DNA of 7,756 nt from Acidobacteriota bacterium (GTDB lineage Bacteria > Acidobacteriota > Terriglobia > Acidiferrales > UBA7541), in NCBI GenBank assembly GCA_016179005.1, contig JACOSF010000049.1:1-7756 (forward strand), given 5' to 3'. The notes beneath the pieces were generated by a model. That model did no database searches, had not been told where the DNA came from, and saw only the letters and a program-made list of their open reading frames with translations. The translations under genes and the position numbers were made by a program. Positions within the stretch are counted from its first letter, which is position 1, and the number at the start of each line of letters is the position of its first letter. Shown one piece after another: positions 1 to 4,729 of the stretch.

Positions 1-582
1 GCCATCGCGGCGCGGCTGTTTGCAGAGAAGAAAGCGAAGATCATCGCGGTGAGCGATTCGCGGGGCGGCGTGCACAGCTCGCGCGGGATCGATCCAATGA
101 AAGCGCTGCGCTACAAGGAGCGCACCGGCACGGTGGTGGGGATGCCGGGGACTTCGCGCATCTCCAACGAGGAACTCCTGACGCTGAAGTGCGACATCCT
201 GATCCCGGCGGCGCTGGAGAACTGCATCACGCTCGAGAATGCCGACCAGATCAAGGCGAAGATTGTCGCCGAAGCGGCCAACGGGCCGACGACGCCTCAC
301 GCGGACGAAGTGCTGGCGCGGAAGGGAATTTTCCTACTGCCGGACATCCTGGCGAACGCGGGCGGGGTGACGGTGAGCTACTTCGAGTGGGCGCAGAACC
401 TGCAAGGGTATTTCTGGGAAGAGCACGAAGTGAACGCGCGGCTCGAGAAGGTGATCAAGAAGGCGTTCTACGACGTGTACGAGGCGTCGCGGAAATTCCA
501 CGTGCACAACCGCACCGGGGCGTACATCCTGGCGGTGGGGCGCGTGGCGGACGCAACGATGGTGCGCGGGCTGTTCCCATAG
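1..582 (+). CDS. gdhA: Glutamate dehydrogenase (Glu/Leu/Phe/Val dehydrogenase family), C-terminal part
   Basis: The 5' end lies outside the window; the reading frame is open from base 1 and ends at TAG 580-582, giving 193 visible codons. The enzyme reversibly deaminates glutamate to 2-oxoglutarate and ammonia with NAD(P), in the cytoplasm. The visible part is the nucleotide-binding half. A Rossmann beta-strand (AKIIAVSDSRGG) opens the window. It is followed by the family-typical IPAALENCIT, then KIVAEAANGPTTPHAD, then the conserved PDILANAGGVTVSYFEWAQN block and a C-terminal helix with a basic ARLEKVIKKAF stretch. These blocks separate glutamate dehydrogenase from the leucine and phenylalanine members, which differ around the YFEW-QN region. 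Cofactor preference (NAD or NADP) cannot be judged because the N-terminal half of the Rossmann fold is missing. It is followed by a hairpin terminator, so it is the last gene of its transcript. Family assignment is firm; the symbol is conventional. Confidence 0.93.
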   Translation, partial: AIAARLFAEKKAKIIAVSDSRGGVHSSRGIDPMKALRYKERTGTVVGMPGTSRISNEELLTLKCDILIPAALENCITLENADQIKAKIVAEAANGPTTPHADEVLARKGIFLLPDILANAGGVTVSYFEWAQNLQGYFWEEHEVNARLEKVIKKAFYDVYEASRKFHVHNRTGAYILAVGRVADATMVRGLFP

Positions 583-607
583 ACAGTATAGAGAATCAAT
601 TGTCGAG

Positions 608-651
608 AACGAGCCCGGCTGGGCGATGAAACATCGTCGGCCGGGCTCGTT
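608..651 (+). terminator. Hairpin terminator after glutamate dehydrogenase
   Basis: A perfect 12-bp inverted repeat (arms 608-619 and 640-651, AACGAGCCCGGC and its complement) encloses a second small hairpin: CGATG 624-628, AAA, CATCG 632-636. It begins 25 nt after the stop codon. The 3' side (GTTGTTTTG) is only moderately T-rich, so termination may be less than complete. No gene is seen on the other strand here, so a role for the upstream gene is the simplest reading. Confidence 0.65.
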
Positions 652-689
652 GTTTTGCGGGCTTCTTTTGGAGTGGGCAAAAAATTTTC

Positions 690-719
690 TTGCACTGCGA
701 GGAACAAGGCGCGTACATT
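690..719 (+). promoter_or_regulatory. Possible sigma-70 promoter for thiD
   Basis: TTGCAC (690-695) and TACATT (714-719) are separated by 18 nt, just after an A/T stretch (679-688) that could act as an UP element. The -35 matches the consensus at only 3 of 6 bases and the -10 at 4 of 6, so this is a tentative call. Its position is sensible: between the upstream terminator and thiD, with transcription expected near 726 and a leader of about 76 nt. Confidence 0.3.
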
Positions 720-743
720 GCGAAGCAGCCGGCACTCTGCAAA

Positions 744-759
744 TCCCGAAGTTTCGGGA
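744..759. repeat. Short perfect palindrome in the thiD leader
   Basis: TCCCGAA-GT-TTCGGGA is a 7-2-7 inverted repeat about 18 nt downstream of the predicted thiD transcription start. As RNA it would form a 6-bp stem with a four-base loop; as DNA it could be a small operator. It is flanked by two self-complementary GCCGGC copies (728-733 and 768-773) that could pair to form a larger stem around it. No known riboswitch consensus is recognised here. Confidence 0.4.
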
Positions 760-788
760 CGCGAGGAGCCGGCGATTTTGCCCTGCGC

Positions 789-794
789 GGAGGG
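789..794 (+). promoter_or_regulatory. Shine-Dalgarno of thiD, fixing the TTG start
   Basis: GGAGGG lies 7 nt before the TTG codon at 802. This spacing is near ideal and is the main reason for choosing TTG 802. Earlier in-frame starts would lie in the hairpin and promoter region and would add non-conserved residues. Confidence 0.75.
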
Positions 795-801
795 CACAGA
801 C

Positions 802-1686
802 TTGAGTCACCCAGCCACACCACAACTGCCGATTGTCCTGACGATCGCAGGCTTCGATCCTTCGGGCGGCGCGGGCATCGCCGCCGATCTAAAAACACTT
901 GCGGCGCACAACTGCTACGGCATCGCAGCGGTGACGGCACTGACGGTGCAGTCCACGCAGGGCGTAAAGAGCACGCACCTGACGCCGGCGGCGACGCTGC
1001 GGGCGCAACTCGACACGCTGGCGGAAGACATGACTATCGTCGCGGTGAAGATCGGAATGCTGGGCAACAAAGCCAACGCGGCGGTGGTGGCGGAATTTCT
1101 GGACCGCGTGCAGATCGCCAGCGTCGTGCTGGACCCGGTGGCGCGGGCGCAATCCGGCGGCGCAGAATTGATTGACGCGGCGGGATTGAAATACCTGCGC
1201 GAAGAGTTGATGAAGCGCGCGACCGTGGTGACGCCCAACGTTCCCGAGGCCGAAGCGCTGCTGGGGATGGAAATCAAAGATGTGCCGGCGATGGAAGCGG
1301 CCGCGCGGAAATTGGTGGAACTGGGCGCGCGCGCGGTGGTGGTCAAGGGCGGCCACATGGAGAAGGCAATTGACGTGCTCTTCGACGGCAGCGAAATCCT
1401 GCACTTCGGCGGGGAGAAAGTGAAAAGCCCGAACACGCATGGGTCGGGATGCACGTTTGCATCGGCGGTGACCGCGCAACTGGCCAGCGGAAGGCCGCTA
1501 CGCGAAGCGGTCCTGCTGGCGAAAGCGTACGTCACGAAGGCCATCGAGAGGAGCTATGCGGTGGGCAAAGGGCCGGGGCCGCTGAATCATTTTTACCGGT
1601 TCCAGCAGGAGCCGCCGGCGCGTGGAGTCCATGAGGTGCCGCAGCACGGGTTGCATCCGGCGTCGGAGCCGGGCGTGAGAGGATAG
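802..1686 (+). CDS. thiD: Hydroxymethylpyrimidine/phosphomethylpyrimidine kinase
   Basis: The 294-residue protein phosphorylates hydroxymethylpyrimidine twice to give HMP diphosphate, the pyrimidine half of thiamin, in the cytoplasm. It is a ribokinase-fold enzyme. The N-terminal substrate motif LTIAGFDPSGGAGI spans residues 13-26. The central VVLDPVARAQSGG block spans about 108-120, TPNVPEAEALLG follows at 144-155, and VVKGGH at 180-185. The ATP/anion-hole motif GSGCTFASA is at 214-222, with the expected cysteine at 217. The TTG start at 802 is chosen from its GGAGGG Shine-Dalgarno. Family members usually have about 260-270 residues; here about 25 extra C-terminal residues, rich in Pro, Gly and His after position 268, have no recognised function. 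No other thi gene is nearby. Hairpins on both sides suggest a monocistronic transcript. It converges with pyrC, 69 nt away. PdxK-type pyridoxal kinase activity is a possible side function in this family, but the motifs fit ThiD best. Confidence 0.95.
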   Translation: MSHPATPQLPIVLTIAGFDPSGGAGIAADLKTLAAHNCYGIAAVTALTVQSTQGVKSTHLTPAATLRAQLDTLAEDMTIVAVKIGMLGNKANAAVVAEFLDRVQIASVVLDPVARAQSGGAELIDAAGLKYLREELMKRATVVTPNVPEAEALLGMEIKDVPAMEAAARKLVELGARAVVVKGGHMEKAIDVLFDGSEILHFGGEKVKSPNTHGSGCTFASAVTAQLASGRPLREAVLLAKAYVTKAIERSYAVGKGPGPLNHFYRFQQEPPARGVHEVPQHGLHPASEPGVRG

Positions 1687-1688
1687 CG

Positions 1689-1716
1689 GCGAGAGATGAG
1701 TGGCGAGTGGCGAGAT
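1689..1716. repeat. Degenerate 7-nt tandem repeat between thiD and pyrC
   Basis: Four adjacent heptamers follow the thiD stop codon: GCGAGAG, ATGAGTG, GCGAGTG and GCGAGAT, with consensus GCGAGTG. They end two bases before the terminator hairpin. The tract is entirely non-coding and lies in a convergent intergenic space, so it is unlikely to affect expression. It resembles a short simple-sequence repeat that has drifted. Confidence 0.6.
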
Positions 1717-1717
1717 A

Positions 1718-1749
1718 GGGCGACCCGATGGGTCGCCCGATTTGTTTTT
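1718..1749 (+). terminator. Intrinsic terminator of thiD
   Basis: A perfect 9-bp GC-rich stem (GGGCGACCC 1718-1726, GGGTCGCCC 1730-1738) has a three-base GAT loop. It is followed, after GA, by TTTGTTTTT (1741-1749). This is a textbook rho-independent terminator on the plus strand, 31 nt after the thiD stop. On the minus strand the hairpin is followed by TATCTCGCC with no T-run, so it would stop the convergent pyrC transcript less efficiently. Confidence 0.9.
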
Positions 1750-1755
1750 GGGGAG

Positions 1756-3024
1756 CTAGCGCTTCCAAACAATCTTGCCAGCGACGATGGTGGCCATGGG
1801 ACCGCCGGTGAAGGCGGCGCCGTCGAACGGCGTGTTGCGGGATTTACTGGCGGAATCCGCGGCGCGGAAGGTCCACTGGTGCGTTGTAGAGAAGAGCGTC
1901 AGGTCGGCGGCTGCGCCCGCGGCGACAGCGCGCTTGATGCCGAGGATGCGCGCGGGGCCGGTGGTGAACAGCTCGATCATGCGCATCAAGCTGATGCGAT
2001 TGGTGTGAACGAGTTTGCCGAGCGCAAGGGCGAGAGCGGTTTCGAAGCCGATAATGCCGAAGGGCGCTTTGTCGAACTCGACGTCTTTGCTGGCGGCGTC
2101 GTGCGGGGCGTGATCGGTGGCAATGCAGTCCACCGAGCCGTCGGCGAGGCCGGCAATGAGAGCGTCCCGATCCGAGCGGGAGGCGAGCGGCGGATTCATC
2201 TTGAAGCGCGTGTCGTAGGTGGTGATGAGCTCGTCGGTGAGCGTGAAATGGTGCGGGGTGACTTCGCAGGTGACGCGGAGGCCGTCCGCGCGCGCGGCGC
2301 GGACGTGTTCGAGTGATTCGCGGCACGAAAGATGCGCGACATGGAAATGCCCGCCGGTGAGCTCGGCAATCTGCACGCCGCGAGACACCGCGATGGATTC
2401 AGCGCAGGCGGGAATGCCGCGCAGGCCCATGCGCATGGAGGTGGGGCCTTCGCGCATCACGCCGCCCCCCACAAGCGACGTGTCTTCGCAGTGGTCAATC
2501 ACCGGCAAGCCAAGTGAATTGCAGTAGTCCATCACCTGTCGCAGCAGCTTGGCGGAGGCGATGGGGCGGCCGTCGTCGCTGACGGCGACGATGCCGGCCG
2601 ACTTCATGGCGGCAATTTCGGCGAGGGCTTCGCCCTTGCTGCCGAGCGAAGCGGCGCCAATGGGCCAGACGCGCACGCTGGCCCCCGCGGCGGCGCGCTC
2701 GAGGATGCCGCGCGTTACGGAAGCGTTGTCGTTCACCGGCTTGGTGTTGGGCATGCAGCACACAGTGGTGAAGCCGCCGCGAGCGGCGGCGCGCGTGCCG
2801 GTCTCGATGGTTTCCTTGAAATCTTCGCCGGGCTCGCGGAGATGGCAGTGAAGGTCAGTGAAGCCGGGCGCGACGATGAGGCCGGAGGCGTCGAGGACTT
2901 CGGCACCGGGGGCGTTGATGCCGGGGGCGACCTGGGCGATGCGATCGCCGTCGAGGAGAACGTCGAGCACGGCGTCGGTTTTGCTCGCCGGGTCGAGGAC
3001 GCGGCCGTTCTTAATCAGCAGCAT
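1756..3024 (-). CDS. pyrC: Dihydroorotase, Bacillus/Aquifex-type
   Basis: The 422-residue amidohydrolase cyclises N-carbamoyl-L-aspartate to L-dihydroorotate, step three of UMP synthesis. The metal-binding signature DLHCHLREPG is at 57-66, with ligands His59 and His61. It is followed by MPNTKPVNDN at 91-100, SDDG at 149-152 (bridging Asp151), His178 in VIDHCED, His231 in HVAHLS and the second signature ATDHAPH at 302-308 (Asp304). These are the metal ligands and spacing known for the Bacillus-type enzyme, which uses an aspartate and not a carboxylated lysine as bridging ligand, so the enzyme looks fully active. The ATG at 3024 is chosen because AAGGA lies 8 nt upstream; an in-frame ATG at 3045 would add seven residues. 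It overlaps the pyrB 3' end by 14 nt, implying coupled translation. It is the last gene of pyrR-pyrB-pyrC and converges with thiD. Confidence 0.97.
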   Translation of the reverse strand: MLLIKNGRVLDPASKTDAVLDVLLDGDRIAQVAPGINAPGAEVLDASGLIVAPGFTDLHCHLREPGEDFKETIETGTRAAARGGFTTVCCMPNTKPVNDNASVTRGILERAAAGASVRVWPIGAASLGSKGEALAEIAAMKSAGIVAVSDDGRPIASAKLLRQVMDYCNSLGLPVIDHCEDTSLVGGGVMREGPTSMRMGLRGIPACAESIAVSRGVQIAELTGGHFHVAHLSCRESLEHVRAARADGLRVTCEVTPHHFTLTDELITTYDTRFKMNPPLASRSDRDALIAGLADGSVDCIATDHAPHDAASKDVEFDKAPFGIIGFETALALALGKLVHTNRISLMRMIELFTTGPARILGIKRAVAAGAAADLTLFSTTHQWTFRAADSASKSRNTPFDGAAFTGGPMATIVAGKIVWKR

Positions 3025-3979
3025 GGAGTGCTTCCTTGGATTCATCGTGCGGCCCGCCGATAAGCAGGAACAGCAGCGCCATGCGCACGGCAAGGCCGTT
3101 GGTCACCTGCTCGAGCACACAAGACTGTGGGCAATCGGCCACGACAGGATCAATTTCCAGGCCGCGGATCATCGGACCGGGATGCATCACGATGGCATGG
3201 GACGGAGCGAGGCGCAGACGCTCGGGCGTGAGCTGGTAGAGAAGGATGTAGTCGTCGAGCGGCAAGGCGGGCTCGTGGAGTCGCTCCTGCTGTACGCGGA
3301 GGACCATAACGACATCGGCGTCGCGCACGGCGTCTTCGATGTTGGAGACACGGCGGATGGACGAGCCGAGAGGCGCGAGAGTCTCAAGTTCGCTCGGAAG
3401 CCACATGGCAGGCCCGCAGAGCGTGAAGTGCGCGCCGAATTTTCCGAGAAGCTGAATATTGGAGCGGGCCACGCGACTGTGCAGGATGTCGCCGATGATG
3501 GTGACGTTGAGATGGTCCAGGCGGCCCTTGCGGTCGAGGATGGTGATGGCGTCGAGCAGGGCCTGGGTAGGATGCTCGTGCGTGCCGTCGCCGGCGTTGA
3601 TGACGGGGATCTGGAGATGCTGCTGGACGAAGTGCGGCGCGCCGGAAGAGGAGTGACGCATGACGATGCAGTCGGGCTTCATGGCATCCAGCGTTTTCAC
3701 CGTATCAATCAGCGATTCACCCTTGCGCAGGCTGGAGGATTCGGCCTGGAGGTTCATGGAGTCTGCGCCGAGGCGCGAGGCCGCTGTGCCGAAGCTGATG
3801 CGGGTGCGTGTGGAGGACTCGAAGAAGGCGAGAGCCACGGTCTTGCCGCGCAGGGTGGCCAGCTTTTTCAGCGGGTGGCTCTGGATTTCCTGAAACGGCC
3901 GGGACTGTTCAAGGATAAAGGAAATATCTTCGCGGGTGAGCGGTTCGATCCCCAGCAAGTGGTGAAAGCGACAGGACAC
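3011..3979 (-). CDS. pyrB: Aspartate carbamoyltransferase catalytic subunit
   Basis: The 322-residue cytoplasmic enzyme joins carbamoyl phosphate and aspartate to form carbamoyl aspartate, the committed step of pyrimidine synthesis. The carbamoyl-phosphate loop FFESSTRTRISF spans 52-63 (Ser56-Thr57-Arg58-Thr59-Arg60). SSSLRKGES at 81-89 supplies the mobile-loop lysine (Lys86). HPTQALLDA at 136-144 and HPGPMIRGLEID at 266-277 complete the active site, with aspartate-binding residues in GDILHSRVARSN (163-174). The start is GTG at 3977-3979, preceded by TGAGG about 6 nt upstream. Its length fits a plain catalytic chain without the N-terminal extension seen in Pseudomonas-type ATC, and no pyrI-like regulatory gene is present. 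A 35-nt gap separates it from pyrR upstream and contains only a tiny GCGA-AAA-TCGC hairpin (3992-4002). It overlaps pyrC by 14 nt. Confidence 0.97.
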   Translation of the reverse strand: MSCRFHHLLGIEPLTREDISFILEQSRPFQEIQSHPLKKLATLRGKTVALAFFESSTRTRISFGTAASRLGADSMNLQAESSSLRKGESLIDTVKTLDAMKPDCIVMRHSSSGAPHFVQQHLQIPVINAGDGTHEHPTQALLDAITILDRKGRLDHLNVTIIGDILHSRVARSNIQLLGKFGAHFTLCGPAMWLPSELETLAPLGSSIRRVSNIEDAVRDADVVMVLRVQQERLHEPALPLDDYILLYQLTPERLRLAPSHAIVMHPGPMIRGLEIDPVVADCPQSCVLEQVTNGLAVRMALLFLLIGGPHDESKEALHAAD

Positions 3980-4014
3980 GCAGGACCTCAGGCGAAAATC
4001 GCGGGCCGCAGCCC

Positions 4015-4563
4015 TCAGGGAACGCGCTCGACGAGCATGACGCGATCCTCGTGATCAATTTCGTCCAACCGTACTTCGATAATTTCCGTATCGCTGGTCT
4101 GCACATGGCGGCCAACGAAGGTGGCCTCGATGGGCAGTTCGCGGTGGCCGCGGTCAATCAACACGCAGAGCTCGATGCGCTTCGGACGGCCGAGATCGAA
4201 CAGGCCATTCATGGCGGCGCGAATCGTGCGGCCCGTGTAGAGCACGTCGTCGATCAGGACGAGAACCTGATCGTCCACGGAGAACGGGATGTCGGTGGAA
4301 TGCACGATGGGTTGCGCGGCGACCAGGCTCAGGTCGTCGCGGTAGAGCGTGATGTCCAGGGTGCCGACGGGAACGACAGAACCGTCCATGGCCTGGATGG
4401 CGCGGGCCAGGCGCTGGGAGAGGGGAACACCACGGCGGCGGATGCCGATCAGGCTGAGTCCGGCGGTGCCGCCATTGCGCTCGACAATCTCGTGGGCGAG
4501 GCGCGAAAGGGTGCGGTCGATTTCTGCGGCGGCCATTAACTGGTTTTTTTCGACGACGCGCAT
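4015..4563 (-). CDS. pyrR: Bifunctional pyr operon regulator / uracil phosphoribosyltransferase
   Basis: The 182-residue protein belongs to the type I phosphoribosyltransferase family. PyrR proteins bind UMP and pyr mRNA to lower pyr expression, and many also make UMP from uracil and PRPP. The PRPP loop VLIDDVLYTGRTI spans 102-114. GIRRRGVPLSQRL (40-52) and DITLYRDDL (70-78) are typical PyrR blocks that separate it from Upp, and VLIDRGHRELPI (134-145) contains the basic patch linked to RNA binding in studied PyrR proteins. It is the first gene of pyrR-pyrB-pyrC, the usual PyrR arrangement. The ATG at 4563 has no Shine-Dalgarno and follows an extended -10 box by 9 nt, suggesting a leaderless mRNA. 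An internal ATG at 4536 (Met10) also lacks a Shine-Dalgarno. How it would regulate its own operon is unclear because no attenuator leader fits upstream. Confidence 0.96.
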   Translation of the reverse strand: MRVVEKNQLMAAAEIDRTLSRLAHEIVERNGGTAGLSLIGIRRRGVPLSQRLARAIQAMDGSVVPVGTLDITLYRDDLSLVAAQPIVHSTDIPFSVDDQVLVLIDDVLYTGRTIRAAMNGLFDLGRPKRIELCVLIDRGHRELPIEATFVGRHVQTSDTEIIEVRLDEIDHEDRVMLVERVP

Positions 4564-4572
4564 CGTGGCGAG

Positions 4573-4581
4573 ATATTAGCA
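4573..4581 (-). promoter_or_regulatory. Extended -10 promoter of the pyrR-pyrB-pyrC operon
   Basis: Read on the minus strand, TGC-TAATAT is an extended -10 box (TGn plus 5 of 6 matches by composition to TATAAT, 4 by position). Its last base is at 4573, so transcription should begin near 4566, three bases before the pyrR ATG. No good -35 is seen at the right distance, as is usual for extended -10 promoters; the upstream DNA is the 9-nt repeat tract. The call rests on position and the TGn motif. Confidence 0.5.
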
Positions 4582-4660
4582 CAGAGGGAGCAATCGAGGC
4601 ACAGGAGGTAAAGGAGGCAGGGGAGATAGAGGACGCAGAGGAAATGGAGGAAGTGAACGA
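4580..4660. repeat. Nine-unit, 9-nt periodic purine-rich repeat
   Basis: Nine adjacent 9-mers run from 4580 to 4660, with consensus GGYARAGGA; examples are GGTAAAGGA (4607-4615) and CGCAGAGGA (4634-4642). Position 3 is a pyrimidine in 9 of 9 units, position 8 is G in 9 of 9, and position 9 is A in 8 of 9. The plus strand is otherwise almost all purine. It lies between the divergent pyrR and phosphatase genes and abuts the pyrR -10 box. Read in frame it would encode Gly-X-Y-like triplets, but the frame is stop-bounded (TAG 4577-4579, TGA 4664-4666) and has no start, so it is not a gene. Confidence 0.8.
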
Positions 4661-4665
4661 CCCTG

Positions 4666-4716
4666 AAAACGCGTGAGAACCAAAAGCTCATGATAAGCTG
4701 AGGCGTTTTTTCGTTT
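4666..4716 (+). promoter_or_regulatory. Attenuator-like inverted repeat before the phosphatase gene
   Basis: AAAACGC (4666-4672) is complementary to GCGTTTT (4703-4709), and the right arm runs into T6 (4706-4711) followed by CG and TTT. Extending inward, 10 of 12 positions pair. Inside, CTCA at 4687-4690 could pair either with TGAG at 4674-4677 or with TGAG at 4699-4702, which is the kind of choice seen in attenuators. It ends 13 nt before the TTG start. The stem is AT-rich at its base and no ligand class is recognised, so a chance structure is quite possible. Confidence 0.3.
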
Positions 4717-4719
4717 CCT

Positions 4720-4724
4720 GGAGG
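4720..4724 (+). promoter_or_regulatory. Shine-Dalgarno deciding the phosphatase TTG start
   Basis: GGAGG lies 5 nt before TTG 4730. The protein begun there opens with a well-formed signal peptide, which confirms the choice of a TTG start. Confidence 0.75.
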
Positions 4725-4729
4725 AATCA

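Noticed and set aside
583..801. TPP riboswitch before thiD
   Set aside because: The conserved CUGAGA and ACCUGAU-type core segments are absent, and the leader after the likely promoter is too short.
889..1544. Two minus-strand frames opposite thiD
   Set aside because: Both are low-complexity shadows of thiD with no motifs and no promoter or ribosome binding site.
1696..2316. Gly/Glu-rich plus-strand frame opposite pyrC
   Set aside because: The composition reflects GC-rich antisense codons; it begins in the heptamer repeat and would cross the thiD terminator.
2858..4054. 398-codon plus-strand open frame opposite pyrB and pyrC
   Set aside because: It lies fully antisense to two genes with intact catalytic motifs and has no recognisable protein family features.
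4580..4666. Collagen-like Gly-X-Y peptide read from the 9-nt repeat
   Set aside because: The frame is closed by TAG at 4577-4579 and TGA at 4664-4666, contains no start codon, and is only 28 codons long.
4690..4718. Minus-strand TATCAT as an upstream pyrR promoter that would give a real leader
   Set aside because: The hexamer at the expected -35 distance is GGAAAC, which does not resemble TTGACA, and there is no TGn extension, so it is weaker than the TGC-TAATAT next to the start codon.
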